A stretch of DNA of 64,000 nucleotides from Gammaproteobacteria bacterium 28-57-27 (GTDB lineage Bacteria > Pseudomonadota > Gammaproteobacteria > Halothiobacillales > Halothiobacillaceae), in assembly GCA_002281735.1 (NCBI GenBank), contig NCGK01000003.1, positions 62,001 to 126,000 on the forward strand, read 5' to 3'. Positions 26,401 through 36,937 of the stretch are shown here, one piece after another. Position 1 is the stretch's first letter, and each line of letters opens with the position of its first letter. The translations under genes and the position numbers were made by a program. The notes below the pieces were generated by a model. It had not been told where the DNA came from. It ran no database searches and saw nothing but the letters and a program-made list of their open reading frames with translations.

Positions 26401-26505
26401 TTACCAGTCAAGTTGCTTGGCGCATGTGTCCCAGGCTTGGGTCATACCTTCCTTGATTGACTCGCGCATATCCGGCGCGGCGAGCAGGTAGAGCGTCTCT
26501 TGATG
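26401..26505 (-). pseudogene. 3' remnant of a Phd/YefM-like antitoxin gene
   Basis: On the minus strand the bases up to a TAA at 26401-26403 translate as YHQETLYLLAAPDMRESI followed by KEGMTQAWDTCAKQLDW. This resembles the C-terminal third of Phd/YefM-family antitoxins (ETLYLL...GMRESI...LDW). Upstream the frame degenerates into Ser/Cys-rich sequence with a stop near 26586 and no N-terminal domain. Probably debris of a second toxin-antitoxin locus. Family assignment is by memory of the motif. Confidence 0.55.
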
Positions 26506-26615
26506 GTATGACGAAGAGCGGGTGGATGGACAATGATCTGCGCTTACACTTTGAGTGACGCAGCGCAAATACCCAGAGTTTTTTTAATCGATTCCAATCC
26601 TTGTGTCCTTGTGGC
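26506..26615. other. Non-coding remnant DNA beside the toxin-antitoxin genes
   Basis: No gene seen. A fragment reading CTTGTGTCCTTGTGGC near 26600-26616 resembles the CACAGAG-type repeat found before queG. Base composition is lower in GC than the flanking housekeeping genes. Confidence 0.4.
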
Positions 26616-27191
26616 CTAGGTTCTTCTATCGATGAACGCGACATCGGTGAACCATGGCTGCACGTGCAGAGAGTATTTCTCTAGAACACGATCATATGGA
26701 AAGCCATCCGTGCCGCGGAAGTGAAGCGCAATCCCTCTTGCTCCTTCCACCGCCGAATACAAGGCCGATTTTGCCATCGCTAGGCTCGTCAACGCAGAAT
26801 TCTTATGAATCGTGTCATTCCTACGATCTTGTAGACGCTTGATCGATGAGTAGGGTTGCGCTTGCATATCAAAGGAACCGTAGCCCAGTTCCTCCGGCCA
26901 CACTGCGAATACCTTACCGAAGTGCGCACGTGGCAGTAGCTCCTCATGCTTCGGGAACATTCCAGGCTTCGCCTCCAGGACTTCCCTGATGCAGTGGAAG
27001 AGCATCAACTCGACAAGATGATGTGAGGCAATCAAGAGCAACTGAGACAAGGGTTCGTGGTGGGGTTGCGTCTGCCATTGTTGATCAGGAAGTTCTTTTG
27101 TCGCGATCCAGTGCGCTCCGACATACGGGGTTGACCACCAATCTAAGTTTAACCAGCCAATTGATGTCGAGGATGATGAGATGTATGACAT
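26616..27191 (-). CDS. Hypothetical protein with a HEPN-like R-x4-H motif
   Basis: 191 residues, family not recognised. Predicted mainly helical in the middle (SQLLLIASHHLVELMLFHCI) with an RRNDTIH motif (R124, N125, H129) followed by a long helix (LAMAKSALYSAVEGA). R-N-x3-H is the typical active-site signature of HEPN-fold RNases, though no cognate MNT partner is beside it. It follows purB by 24 bp on the same strand but its low GC and proximity to parDE suggest an accessory gene. Confidence 0.65.
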   Translation of the reverse strand: MSYISSSSTSIGWLNLDWWSTPYVGAHWIATKELPDQQWQTQPHHEPLSQLLLIASHHLVELMLFHCIREVLEAKPGMFPKHEELLPRAHFGKVFAVWPEELGYGSFDMQAQPYSSIKRLQDRRNDTIHKNSALTSLAMAKSALYSAVEGARGIALHFRGTDGFPYDRVLEKYSLHVQPWFTDVAFIDRRT

Positions 27192-27215
27192 AACGAATCT
27201 AGGGTGTTTTAGTCA

Positions 27216-28613
<1,398 letters not shown>

Positions 28614-28730
28614 TCATGGTTTGAGTTTGGAATGAGGTGGATTTTAGCACGCGCATTCAAGGTACCGGGGGACGACGGGAGGAAGACACCTTGCTTCTAT
28701 ATATTCGGCACGAATTATTCGTGATGGACT

Positions 28731-28789
28731 GTTCGGGCTGAGCCTGTCGAAGCTCTGCACGAAGGTTCTTCGACAGGCTCAGAGCGAAC
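28731..28789. repeat. Inverted repeat of TTCGACAGGCTCAG type
   Basis: Arms 28731-28752 and 28768-28789 (22 bp, two mismatches) flank a 15-base loop. This type of palindrome is widespread in intergenic DNA of many bacteria. It lies upstream of purB and may serve as a bidirectional terminator. Confidence 0.7.
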
Positions 28790-28813
28790 GGTTGTTGTGG
28801 TATTTAAGTTAGA

Positions 28814-28909
28814 ACTTACGCAAAATCGCCCCAGCGGCGTTCAAGCGCCTCGCCGTACTCCGTGTACTGCCTTCGGCGCGTTGCCTTGCTGGAACACGTT
28901 TGCGTAAGT
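28814..28909. repeat. 96-bp dispersed repeat, copy 1
   Basis: Begins ACTTACGCAAA and ends TTTGCGTAAGT (exact complements), with an inner GTACTCCGTGTAC palindrome and GC-rich stems. A copy about 92% identical lies at 47146-47241. Lies in the 343-bp gap between the purB start and the end of the next leftward gene, which has no coding capacity. Confidence 0.8.
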
Positions 28910-28941
28910 CCCATAAGTGCAAAATCAATAGTCATAGGCGT

Positions 28942-29850
28942 TCAAGGTGGGGAGGAAGCCGCACATGCTCGCGCGGAGTCTTTTGCAGCCGTGGTAGCGT
29001 GTACGGCGGGTGAGCCGAAGAGAACGCACCAGCGAGCTTGCCAACCCCGCGCAACACGCAGATCTTGCAATATATTCAGCCATTCGTGGAAGGCGATATA
29101 CAACGGGTTGTAGCTCTCCAGGCGCTGGGTCAAACCGTAGCGAATAGCGATGTTGTCGCGCTCGCGCACATGGGTACCAAACAGTCGATCGAACACGATC
29201 AAGACCCCGCCAAAATTGCAGTCGAGGTATTCCGGGTTTGATGCATGATGCACGCGGTGGTGTGATGGCGTGTTGAAAATCCACTCCAGCGGTCCAAGCC
29301 GTGGAATCCAGGTGGCATGCAGCCAAAACTGATAGAGCAGGTTAACCGCCACCATGCTCAGTACTGCAAGCGGGGGAAAGCCCAGCCAGATGAGGGGCGC
29401 GAAAAACAGGCTGCTACCCGTCAGCTTGCCCGTCCAGCCGAGGCGCAAGGCACCCGCCAACGTAAGGTCATTCGGCGAGTGATGGACAGCATGTGTCGCC
29501 CAGAACCAGCGTACGCGGTGAGCCATACGGTGATACCAGTAGTAGCAAAACTCCTGGCCGACGAAAAGCAGGGCAAATGCGGTGGGGGTGGAAAGTTCCA
29601 GGGTCGTGATGCGGTGGCTATACGCCCAGGCCAGTACCGGCGCGGCAAGGGTAAGCCCCAGGGCATCCACGGCACGTCGCCCCAGTGTGTCACCCATCGA
29701 AGCGGCATATGCGCGCCAATCGTAGCTGCGGTTGCGTAGCAGCGACAAAACAAGACCTTCGAGTGTCGCAGCGATCAAGACCACGAGCAGCAGACCTAGT
29801 AACCAAGGCAGCATTTCCGGGGCGAGTGAGGTTTTTAGATCTGATGGCAT
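28942..29850 (-). CDS. Fatty acid hydroxylase / sterol desaturase family membrane protein
   Basis: 302-residue integral membrane di-iron protein. Several hydrophobic helices and the three histidine boxes HRMAH, HAVHH and HHRVHH (followed by HASNPEYLDCNFGG) of the family. Bacterial members hydroxylate or desaturate lipid-like substrates; the substrate cannot be told from sequence. The C-terminal 40 residues (after EWLNILQDLR) are low in family similarity. Confidence 0.88.
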   Translation of the reverse strand: MPSDLKTSLAPEMLPWLLGLLLVVLIAATLEGLVLSLLRNRSYDWRAYAASMGDTLGRRAVDALGLTLAAPVLAWAYSHRITTLELSTPTAFALLFVGQEFCYYWYHRMAHRVRWFWATHAVHHSPNDLTLAGALRLGWTGKLTGSSLFFAPLIWLGFPPLAVLSMVAVNLLYQFWLHATWIPRLGPLEWIFNTPSHHRVHHASNPEYLDCNFGGVLIVFDRLFGTHVRERDNIAIRYGLTQRLESYNPLYIAFHEWLNILQDLRVARGWQARWCVLFGSPAVHATTAAKDSARACAASSPP

Positions 29851-29869
29851 GTGGATGATCTGGCTGAGC

Positions 29870-30235
29870 TTAACGCGTGTTTAATGCCTGACGGCACTCG
29901 GGGCTGAATTCACTGGCATGTGTCTTGATACATGCGCGTAGTGCCGCAGCGTCCTGGTTTTCACTGGCGCAGATCTTTTTCGCCTGCTCGCGACACTCTG
30001 CAACACTGCCAAGGGATGCCAAGCAGCCCGGGGATAGCTCGGTTTCGTGCTGTTTGAGGCATTCAATAATGCGTCCGCCGCCCGGCTGCACCGAGGCACA
30101 GAAATTGCGATAGTCGGCGCGGCATGCTTCCCGTAGCGCTCCATTTGCATGGACAGGCGGCGAAATGACAGTGCTCAATGTCAGAAGAATGGCCGTCATG
30201 TTGCGGACATTTGGGATATTCAGAGTAATTTTCAT
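29870..30235 (-). CDS. Small secreted cysteine-rich-repeat protein
   Basis: About 121 residues from ATG 30235, which has GGAG 9 bases upstream. A signal peptide (about 1-31, ending PVHA) is followed by repeats with paired cysteines: ACRADYRNFCASVQPGGGRIIECL, CLASLGSVAECREQAKKIC and ACIKTHASEFSPECRQAL. The pattern resembles the cysteine-rich repeat (GLG1-like) family of periplasmic proteins with unknown role. Upstream on the same strand is the repeat protein at 30298. Confidence 0.72.
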   Translation of the reverse strand: MKITLNIPNVRNMTAILLTLSTVISPPVHANGALREACRADYRNFCASVQPGGGRIIECLKQHETELSPGCLASLGSVAECREQAKKICASENQDAAALRACIKTHASEFSPECRQALNTR

Positions 30236-30297
30236 AACAGACTCCAATACAGGCGGAAGCTTGTTGCCAGGCTCCACGCGCATTACAAGCCATCAAG

Positions 30298-30618
30298 TTA
30301 CGGCGTGCGGGTTACTGAACGGGTCGTTGTCTGACCATTTGGGCCGGTGACGCTTGCATCGGTACCTTCTGCAGTGCGGTTCACATTACGTGTGGCGGTA
30401 TTGCCATCCGGGCCAGTTACAGTACTGTTGACCGAGCCGGCTTCACGCTGAGTCTGGCGCGTGGTTGTCTGGCCATTTGGGCCGGTGACGGTACTGCTGG
30501 TTTCGCGTGCTTGCGCATCCAGGCTGATCAGCATCCATGTTGGAGCACTACCTAATGCGATGAGTAAGGCAAGGGCAGCGCTGGGCTTGCCTAAATGACT
30601 GGGTTGAAATAGGTTCAT
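30298..30618 (-). CDS. Secreted protein with three TVTGPNGQTTTR repeats
   Basis: 106 residues. After an N-terminal hydrophobic signal (about 12-35, ending DAQA) come three near-identical repeats: TVTGPNGQTTTR (43-54), TVTGPDGNTATR (67-78) and VTGPNGQTTTR (90-100), separated by Arg-rich spacers. Similar short repeat proteins occur in proteobacteria without known function. It may form a beta-repeat in the periplasm or on the surface. Confidence 0.65.
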   Translation of the reverse strand: MNLFQPSHLGKPSAALALLIALGSAPTWMLISLDAQARETSSTVTGPNGQTTTRQTQREAGSVNSTVTGPDGNTATRNVNRTAEGTDASVTGPNGQTTTRSVTRTP

Positions 30619-30793
30619 GACGGGTTACCTTGTAGAGGTGCTGTGTGGGTTTGGTTCCGAATGCCGGGGGATGATCTGTCGGCAAATTCATATTAGTTCT
30701 GCATAAGTTAAAAAGCTGCTGACGTTTCAATACAAAAGATGACAGTCCTGAAATATGGGTTGCGTGAGATGACTATCTCCATACGTGGATACA

Positions 30794-31486
30794 ATGCATA
30801 AACCTTTGATCCTGCTGATTGATGATGATGCGGAGCTTTCCGATATGCTGGGGGAGCTGCTTGAGCGCGAGGGTTGGCATGTGACGGCGGCGCTCAACGC
30901 AGAAGCGGGGGAACGCGCCTTGGCTCAGCGTTTGCCCGCTGTGGTGCTGCTCGATGTGATGCTGCCTGATGCCAATGGTTACGATCTGTGCCGACGTTGG
31001 CGTGCGGCGCATCCGTCCTTGGGGCTCGTCATGCTCACCGCACGTGGTGATCCGCTTGATCGTGTGCTTGGTCTGGAAATCGGTGCCGATGACTATCTGG
31101 CGAAACCTTTCGAGCCACGTGAGTTGGTCGCGCGGTTACGTGCGTTGCTGCGCCGTCAACATAGCGCAAGAGCCGATACAGCCGCCCTGTGTTTCACTGG
31201 CCTTAGCATCGACCTGCTCACGCGCGAAGTGCGGATCGGTACACGCGCGGTTGCGCTCACCAGCATCGAATACAAGCTGCTGGTTGCGCTGGCGCGTACG
31301 CCCGGCAAGCCGCAGTCGCGTGAGCAATTGAATGGCGAGGTGCAAAATGGCTGCTATCGGCCACTTGATCGTACGGTCGATGTTCAAGTGGCGCGTCTAC
31401 GCGGTAAATTGCGCGATGTTGCACCAGGCGCAGATTGGATCCTGACTGTGCGTGGAGAGGGTTATGTTTTTGTGCCACGGGAATGA
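30794..31486 (+). CDS. OmpR-family response regulator
   Basis: 230-residue two-component regulator. Receiver domain with acidic pair DDD (10-12), phosphoacceptor D54 (LLDVMLPDANGYD) and K104 (DYLAKPFEP); C-terminal winged-helix DNA-binding domain (LTSIEYKLLVALARTPGKPQSREQL, VDVQVARLRGKL, GEGYVFVPRE). ATG 30794 used; a GTG at 30785 is possible. Stop overlaps the kinase gene start. Confidence 0.93.
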   Translation: MHKPLILLIDDDAELSDMLGELLEREGWHVTAALNAEAGERALAQRLPAVVLLDVMLPDANGYDLCRRWRAAHPSLGLVMLTARGDPLDRVLGLEIGADDYLAKPFEPRELVARLRALLRRQHSARADTAALCFTGLSIDLLTREVRIGTRAVALTSIEYKLLVALARTPGKPQSREQLNGEVQNGCYRPLDRTVDVQVARLRGKLRDVAPGADWILTVRGEGYVFVPRE

Positions 31487-32820
31487 TCGATGAGATGAAC
31501 CGAACCAAAGAGCCTGCTCAGGGGTGGTCGCAGCGATTCAACAGCCTTTTCGTGCGTTTTCTGTTAACACAAACCATGTTGGTGCTGGGGTTGGTGTTGG
31601 TGTTTTATGCGCTGTTTATGGCTAATCGCAACGCCACCCTGGCAGAGTTGTATGCCGAGCGCTGGGCACCTGTGCTGGCGCGTGCCGCTGGTTTGGCCGT
31701 GACAGTGCAACCCGTGTTACCGGTGGATGTCCGCACTGAGCCTCCCGTTGGGAGTATCAACCTTGGCTTGTATGCGCCGCGCGTGGTCGCCCTGCGTGCA
31801 GCACTCGCTGAACGCGGTGTGCCTGTGGACGCGGTGGTCATCGGCATGGATGACTCCACTCCCACCGTCTGGCTGCATGTGACACCCGCACACGGTGTTG
31901 CGCAATGGCTGGGAATGCCCGGCTTTCTGGTAACACCCGGCTGGTCGTGGCGGCTGGCTCTGGCACTGGGACTGGGCTTGATGCTGCTGGTGGGGGTCAG
32001 TTGGAGCCTGACACGCTGGCTGACTCGACCCCTCGAACAGTTGAGTACGAGAATAAGCTTGCACGCGCCGGGGAGGGCGCGTGCGAATGCGCTGCAACAT
32101 GCCAAATCTCTTCGCATGAGCGCAGAAATTGCGCAAATCGACGCAGCCTTTTCAGATCTGCTAGAGCGGCAGGAGCAGTATGAGCGCGAACGAACGATGT
32201 TGCTGGCCGGTGTGTCACACGATTTACGCAGCCCATTGGCGCGCATTCGACTGGCGGCCGAACTCTTGCCCGATAGCCCGGATAGTGCGCCACGCCGTGC
32301 CGCTATCATTCGCAATGTGGGCGAAGCAGATCGCCTGATGGAAAGTTTTCTCGATTTTGTACGTGCCGCTGAATTAAGTTGTGATGAAAGCGTGGATTTA
32401 GCGGCGGTTGCACGCTCTGTTGTGGCGAGTTTGGCACATTCGGCACATGCCTTGAGTTTCGAGGTGCCGGAGACCTTGCTTTACCCGCGTTGCAATCGGC
32501 TACTGATGGAACGCCTGCTGGCCAACATGCTGGATAACGCCTTCAAACATGGCCGAATGCCTGTGCGATTGCGCATTAGTCAACAAGCGTGTGAAGTATG
32601 GTTGGATGTGCTGGATGCTGGTGATGGAGTGCCGCTGGCGGCTCGCTCGCGGATGTTGGAGGCCTTCACCCGTGGTGATAGCAGTCGCTCAGTTCCGGGC
32701 TCCGGCCTGGGCTTGGCGATTGTCCAGCAGGTGGTGTCACGCATGAAGGGGAATGTGGTCTTTATCGATGAAGTTGAGTGGCATGGCGTGCGGGTGGTTT
32801 TGCCACACCCCGCAGCATAA
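31483..32820 (+). CDS. EnvZ-like sensor histidine kinase
   Basis: 445-residue membrane kinase pairing with the preceding regulator (ATGA overlap). Two transmembrane segments (about 27-47 and 165-188) flank a periplasmic sensor, followed by HAMP, phosphoacceptor H246 in GVSHDLRSPLARIRL, N-box LLANMLDNAFKHG, G1 DAGDGVP and G2 PGSGLGLAIV. Resembles EnvZ/RstB-type sensors. The signal is unknown; the adjacent secreted-protein genes could be targets (inference). Confidence 0.92.
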   Translation: MIDEMNRTKEPAQGWSQRFNSLFVRFLLTQTMLVLGLVLVFYALFMANRNATLAELYAERWAPVLARAAGLAVTVQPVLPVDVRTEPPVGSINLGLYAPRVVALRAALAERGVPVDAVVIGMDDSTPTVWLHVTPAHGVAQWLGMPGFLVTPGWSWRLALALGLGLMLLVGVSWSLTRWLTRPLEQLSTRISLHAPGRARANALQHAKSLRMSAEIAQIDAAFSDLLERQEQYERERTMLLAGVSHDLRSPLARIRLAAELLPDSPDSAPRRAAIIRNVGEADRLMESFLDFVRAAELSCDESVDLAAVARSVVASLAHSAHALSFEVPETLLYPRCNRLLMERLLANMLDNAFKHGRMPVRLRISQQACEVWLDVLDAGDGVPLAARSRMLEAFTRGDSSRSVPGSGLGLAIVQQVVSRMKGNVVFIDEVEWHGVRVVLPHPAA

Positions 32821-32931
32821 GGGCATGACAATTTGTGTGAATTTGTGGTTAAATGCACGCCGCAATTCGACTGGAACGATTAGGACTCGTCCGATTGCGA
32901 AATTATCTACACTCCACACGCGCATCATGAT

Positions 32932-32993
32932 CTGATCGGCGGGGTGCCTGTACCTTTATTGCATGATGTGCAAGGGGACAGGTCGCTGATCAG
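32932..32993 (+). promoter_or_regulatory. Structured leader of rpsB
   Basis: CTGATC at 32932-32937 pairs with GATCAG at 32988-32993. Inside, CCTGT/ACAGG and TTGCA/TGTGCAA close a stem around a TGA loop. It ends about 38 bases before the rpsB ATG. In E. coli ribosomal protein S2 represses its own mRNA through a conserved leader; a similar role here is inference. Confidence 0.55.
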
Positions 32994-33030
32994 GATGCGC
33001 GGAGGCTTAACCCCATAGAGGATTATAAAA

Positions 33031-33762
33031 ATGGCTCAAGTCAGTATGCGTCAAATGTTGGAAGCGGGTGTTCACTTCGGTCACCAGACCCGCTACTGGA
33101 ACCCCAAGATGGCTCCGTACATTTTCGGCGACCGTAACAAAATTCACATTATCAACCTTGAAAAAACCGTGCCGATGTTTAACGACGCACTGAATTTTCT
33201 GGGCAAAATCGCGGCTAAAGGCGGCACGATTCTGTTTGTTGGCACCAAGCGCTCTGCGCGTGATGTGATCGGCGAACAAGCTTTGCGTTGCAATATGCCG
33301 TATGTCAATCACCGCTGGTTGGGCGGCATGATGACCAACTTCCGCACCGTCAAGCTGTCGGTGCGTCGCCTGAAGACCCTGCAAACCATGGCACTGGACG
33401 GTAGCTTTGATCGCTTGGTCAAGCGCGAAGCTCTGGATATGCAGCGTGAAATGGAAAAGCTGGAAAAAGGCTTGGGCGGTATTCAGAACATGGAACACCT
33501 GCCGGATGCGTTGTTCGTGGTTGACGTGGATCATGAATCCATTGCGATTACTGAAGCGCGCAAGCTGGGTATCCCGGTCGTTGGTGTGGTCGATACCAAT
33601 AGCTCACCTGATGGTGTGGATTACATCATTCCAGGTAACGACGACGCGATTCGCGCCGTTCAACTGTATGTCATGGCCGTCGCTGATGCTATCGAAGATG
33701 CCAAGGGTACAGTGACTGTGGCGAGTGATGACTTTGTTGAGGTGAGCGAAGCCGCAGCTTGA
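33031..33762 (+). CDS. rpsB: 30S ribosomal protein S2
   Basis: 243-residue ribosomal protein, bound to the 30S neck with S1. Family segments [22 protein letters not shown] cut into signature [25 protein letters not shown] and [12 protein letters not shown] are intact. GAGGA ribosome site upstream. First gene of the rpsB-tsf unit. Confidence 0.98.
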   Translation: MAQVSMRQMLEAGVHFGHQTRYWNPKMAPYIFGDRNKIHIINLEKTVPMFNDALNFLGKIAAKGGTILFVGTKRSARDVIGEQALRCNMPYVNHRWLGGMMTNFRTVKLSVRRLKTLQTMALDGSFDRLVKREALDMQREMEKLEKGLGGIQNMEHLPDALFVVDVDHESIAITEARKLGIPVVGVVDTNSSPDGVDYIIPGNDDAIRAVQLYVMAVADAIEDAKGTVTVASDDFVEVSEAAA

Positions 33763-33810
33763 TTCTGTGCTTGCTGGTTCGTCAGGGCACTGACGCTTGA
33801 ATATCTACGC

Positions 33811-33837
33811 ACGGGTCCTAATGACCCGTTGTTTTTG
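33811..33837 (+). terminator. Terminator/attenuator between rpsB and tsf
   Basis: ACGGGTC and GACCCGT form a 7-bp stem with a 5-base loop, followed by TGTTTTTGT. Such a site in E. coli partially uncouples rpsB from tsf. Confidence 0.75.
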
Positions 33838-33857
33838 TCAGCTTTATGGAGAATTTT

Positions 33858-34739
33858 ATGAGTACGATTTCTGCAAGTCTGGTTAAAGAACTGCGCGAGC
33901 GCACCAGCGCCGGCATGATGGAGTGCAAAAAAGCTCTGGTCGAAGTCGGTGGTGACATCGAAGCAGCGATCGAGTGGATGCGCAAACAAGGCATGGCGAA
34001 GGCCGATAAGAAATCAAGCCGTACCGCTGCTGACGGTGTGGTCGTGATTGCGGTGGCTGAAGATGGCAAGTCTGCGGCGCTGGTTGAAATTAACAGTGAA
34101 ACCGACTTTGTGGCCAAGAGCGAAGATTTTGCCAAGTTTGCCAATGAAGTGGCTGAAGTGGTTCTGACTCAGGCTCCAGCAGATATCGAAGCGCTTTTGG
34201 CTGCAAAAATGTCCAGTGGCGAAGATGTCAACACCGTGCGCTCTGCCTTGATCGCCAAAATTGGCGAAAACCTGCAGGTGCGTCGTTTCGTGCGCATCGA
34301 AACCACGGGCGTGATTGGTGCCTACCGTCATGGTGAGCGCATTGGTGTATTGACTGAATTGACCGGTGGCGATGTGGCGGTGGCCAAAGATGTGGCCATG
34401 CACGTTGCGGCAAGCCGTCCGGTGTGTGTGTCTGAATCCGATGTACCTGCAGATTTGGTTGAGAAAGAGCGTGCGATTTTCCTGGATCAGGCGATGCAAA
34501 GCGGCAAGCCTGCTGAGATTGCGGCCAAGATGGTCGATGGACGTATTCGCAAATATCTCGCCGAAGTGGCGCTGACCGGTCAGCCTTTCGTTAAAGATGC
34601 TGATATGACCGTCGGTGTGATGCTGAAGAAGGCGGGATGTGAAGTGACTCAGTTTGTTCGCTTTGAAGTGGGCGAAGGTATCGAGAAGCAGACCACCGAC
34701 TTCGCGGCCGAAGTGGCGGCACAAGTCGCCGCGAGCTGA
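33858..34739 (+). CDS. tsf: Elongation factor Ts
   Basis: 293-residue nucleotide exchange factor for EF-Tu. N-terminal UBA-like domain (VKELRERTSAGMMECKKAL), core TDFVAKSEDF motif contacting EF-Tu, and the C-terminal FVKDADMTVGVML. ATG 33858 has GGAG 8 bases upstream; an ATG at 33846 is less likely. Confidence 0.98.
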   Translation: MSTISASLVKELRERTSAGMMECKKALVEVGGDIEAAIEWMRKQGMAKADKKSSRTAADGVVVIAVAEDGKSAALVEINSETDFVAKSEDFAKFANEVAEVVLTQAPADIEALLAAKMSSGEDVNTVRSALIAKIGENLQVRRFVRIETTGVIGAYRHGERIGVLTELTGGDVAVAKDVAMHVAASRPVCVSESDVPADLVEKERAIFLDQAMQSGKPAEIAAKMVDGRIRKYLAEVALTGQPFVKDADMTVGVMLKKAGCEVTQFVRFEVGEGIEKQTTDFAAEVAAQVAAS

Positions 34740-34846
34740 TTGAACTACAAGGATGACTATACGGTCATTCTGTGAGCCTGTTTTTACAGGCTGTTAGTTG
34801 CTTCTGTTTTTTTACGAATTCTTACATTTAGGCTTAGGGTCAAATC

Positions 34847-35578
34847 ATGCAAGCTCACTCACTCCGCTATCGTCGCGTCCTCCTCAAGTTGAGTGGCGAG
34901 GCGCTGATGGGGGCGTGTGATTATGGTATCGACCCTGAAGTGCTCCACCGCCTCGCTACTGAAATCCTGAACCTGCAAAAAATGGGTGTGGAAATTGGTT
35001 TGGTGATTGGCGGTGGCAATATTTTCCGTGGTGCGGGTCTGGCCGAAGGAGGCATGGATCGCGTCACGGGTGACCATATGGGGATGCTGGCCACGGTGAT
35101 GAATGCCTTGGCCATGCAGGATGCCATTGAGCGCCAGGGCGGCGAAGTGCGCGTGATGTCGGGTCTGTCCATTCATCAGGTGTGTGAAGATTACGTGCGT
35201 CGCCGCGCGGTGCGCCACCTGGAAAAAGGACGCGTGGTGATTTTTGCTGCCGGTACGGGTAGTCCGTATTTCACTACTGATACCGCAGGCAGTTTGCGCG
35301 CGATTGAATCGTGCTGTGATGTATTGATCAAGGCTACAAAAGTCGATGGCGTGTACGATAGCGATCCGGTGAAAAACCCGCTGGCTTGCCGTTACGAAAC
35401 CTTGACCTATGATGAAGCGATTACGCGCCAGCTCGGGGTGATGGATGCCACCGCGCTGGTGATGTGCCGCGACAATAATTTGCCCCTCATCGTTGCCGAC
35501 ATCAATACACCCGGTCTATTGCAGAGTCTGGTGATGGGCGAGCACGTGGGAACTTTGGTGACACGGGAGATTAAATAA
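34847..35578 (+). CDS. pyrH: UMP kinase
   Basis: 243-residue hexameric kinase making UDP from UMP. Family motifs [36 protein letters not shown] and [12 protein letters not shown]. Preceded by a 107-bp gap with a small hairpin (AGCCTG/CAGGCT near 34775-34792). Its TAA overlaps the frr ATG (TAATG). Confidence 0.98.
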   Translation: MQAHSLRYRRVLLKLSGEALMGACDYGIDPEVLHRLATEILNLQKMGVEIGLVIGGGNIFRGAGLAEGGMDRVTGDHMGMLATVMNALAMQDAIERQGGEVRVMSGLSIHQVCEDYVRRRAVRHLEKGRVVIFAAGTGSPYFTTDTAGSLRAIESCCDVLIKATKVDGVYDSDPVKNPLACRYETLTYDEAITRQLGVMDATALVMCRDNNLPLIVADINTPGLLQSLVMGEHVGTLVTREIK

Positions 35579-36135
35579 TGATTGAAGCATTACGCAAAGA
35601 CGCAGAATTGCGCATGAGTAAAAGTCTGGAAGCGCTCAAGTCTGAGCTGTCCAAAGTGCGCACCGGGCGTGCGCACCCGTCGATTCTGGATCACGTCAAG
35701 GTTGATTATTACGGTCAGGAAGTGCCTTTGTCGCAAGTAGCCAAGGTGGTGGCTGAAGATGCGCGTAATCTCAGCGTTTCTCCGTGGGAAAAAGACATGG
35801 TGAGCAAGATCGAGAAGGCCATTATGACCTCTGATCTTGGCTTGAATCCGATGAGCATGGGGATGGTCATCCGTGTGCCTTTGCCTGCGCTGACTGAAGA
35901 TCGCCGTCGCGATTTGGTCAAAGTGGTGCGCAGTGAAGCCGAGGCTTCCAAGGTGGCCATTCGCAATATTCGTCGTGACGTTAACGGCACGCTGAAGAAT
36001 CAGCTCAAAGACAAATTAATCAGCGAAGACGAAGAGCGTCGTGCGCAAGATGTGGTGCAGAAACTGACCGACAAGGCCGTGGCGGATGCGGATGCCATTC
36101 TGGCGGCCAAAGAGAAGGAGCTGATGGAAGTTTGA
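35578..36135 (+). CDS. frr: Ribosome recycling factor
   Basis: 185 residues, the standard length. Splits post-termination ribosomes with EF-G. Motifs [19 protein letters not shown] and [14 protein letters not shown] are characteristic. Translationally coupled to pyrH. Confidence 0.98.
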   Translation: MIEALRKDAELRMSKSLEALKSELSKVRTGRAHPSILDHVKVDYYGQEVPLSQVAKVVAEDARNLSVSPWEKDMVSKIEKAIMTSDLGLNPMSMGMVIRVPLPALTEDRRRDLVKVVRSEAEASKVAIRNIRRDVNGTLKNQLKDKLISEDEERRAQDVVQKLTDKAVADADAILAAKEKELMEV

Positions 36136-36187
36136 GGCAAGTCGGTTCAGTCGGGCTTTTGGGTTTTTAATTTTATATGGCACGGCT

Positions 36188-36937
36188 TTGAACGTTTCCT
36201 CTACATCCGTATCCACTCCGCGTCATGTCGCCATCATCATGGATGGTAACGGGCGCTGGGCGAAGCAGCATGGTTTGCCGAGAGTGATCGGTCATCGTCG
36301 CGGTGCGAATGCCTTGCGCCGCGTGGTGCGCGCCTGTGTTCAGCGGCAGATTAGTGTGTTGACGGTGTTTGCGTTTTCCAGCGAAAACTGGCAACGCCCA
36401 GAAACTGAAGTTAAAGCGCTCATGGTGTTGTTTGTACATTCCTTGCGACGTGAAGTTGAAAAACTGCACGAGGCAGGTGTGCGTTTGCGCTTCATTGGCG
36501 AGCGCGGTCGTTTTGATGCTGCATTGCAGCATCGTATGGACGCGGCTGAACGCCTGACTGCAAATAACTCCTGTATGACCATGGTCATTGCCGTGAATTA
36601 TGGTGGACGTTGGGATCTAACACAGGCAGCTCGCGCCTTGGCCGCCGACGTGTTGACGGGTCGCCTTGCGCTCGAAAAAGTGGACGAACACGCTCTGTCC
36701 TCGCATTTGGCCTTGGCGGATTTGCCCGAGCCTGATTTATTGATTCGCAGCGGCGGTGAGCAGCGCATCAGCAATTTTTTGTTGTGGCAAATGGCTTATA
36801 CCGAGCTCTATTTTACGCAAACACTGTGGCCTGATTTTCGTGTGGATGATTTGGATCAAGCCTTGGCGTGGTTCGCGCAGCGTGATCGACGCTTTGGGCG
36901 GGTCGAGAGCACACAGCTGAGGGTTGAGTGTGCTTAA
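36188..36937 (+). CDS. uppS: Undecaprenyl diphosphate synthase
   Basis: 249-residue cis-prenyltransferase that makes the C55 carrier lipid for peptidoglycan and LPS. Signature IIMDGNGRWAKQHGLPR, SSENWQRP, AVNYGGRWD and LIRSGGEQRISNFLLWQMAY. No ATG is available before the signature; TTG at 36188 is the best start and has no clear ribosome site, so the N-terminus is uncertain. Confidence 0.95.
   Translation: MNVSSTSVSTPRHVAIIMDGNGRWAKQHGLPRVIGHRRGANALRRVVRACVQRQISVLTVFAFSSENWQRPETEVKALMVLFVHSLRREVEKLHEAGVRLRFIGERGRFDAALQHRMDAAERLTANNSCMTMVIAVNYGGRWDLTQAARALAADVLTGRLALEKVDEHALSSHLALADLPEPDLLIRSGGEQRISNFLLWQMAYTELYFTQTLWPDFRVDDLDQALAWFAQRDRRFGRVESTQLRVECA

Noticed and set aside
26408..26644. 78-codon minus-strand frame next to parE
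   Set aside because: It runs out of frame through the antitoxin remnant and repeat DNA and has no family features.
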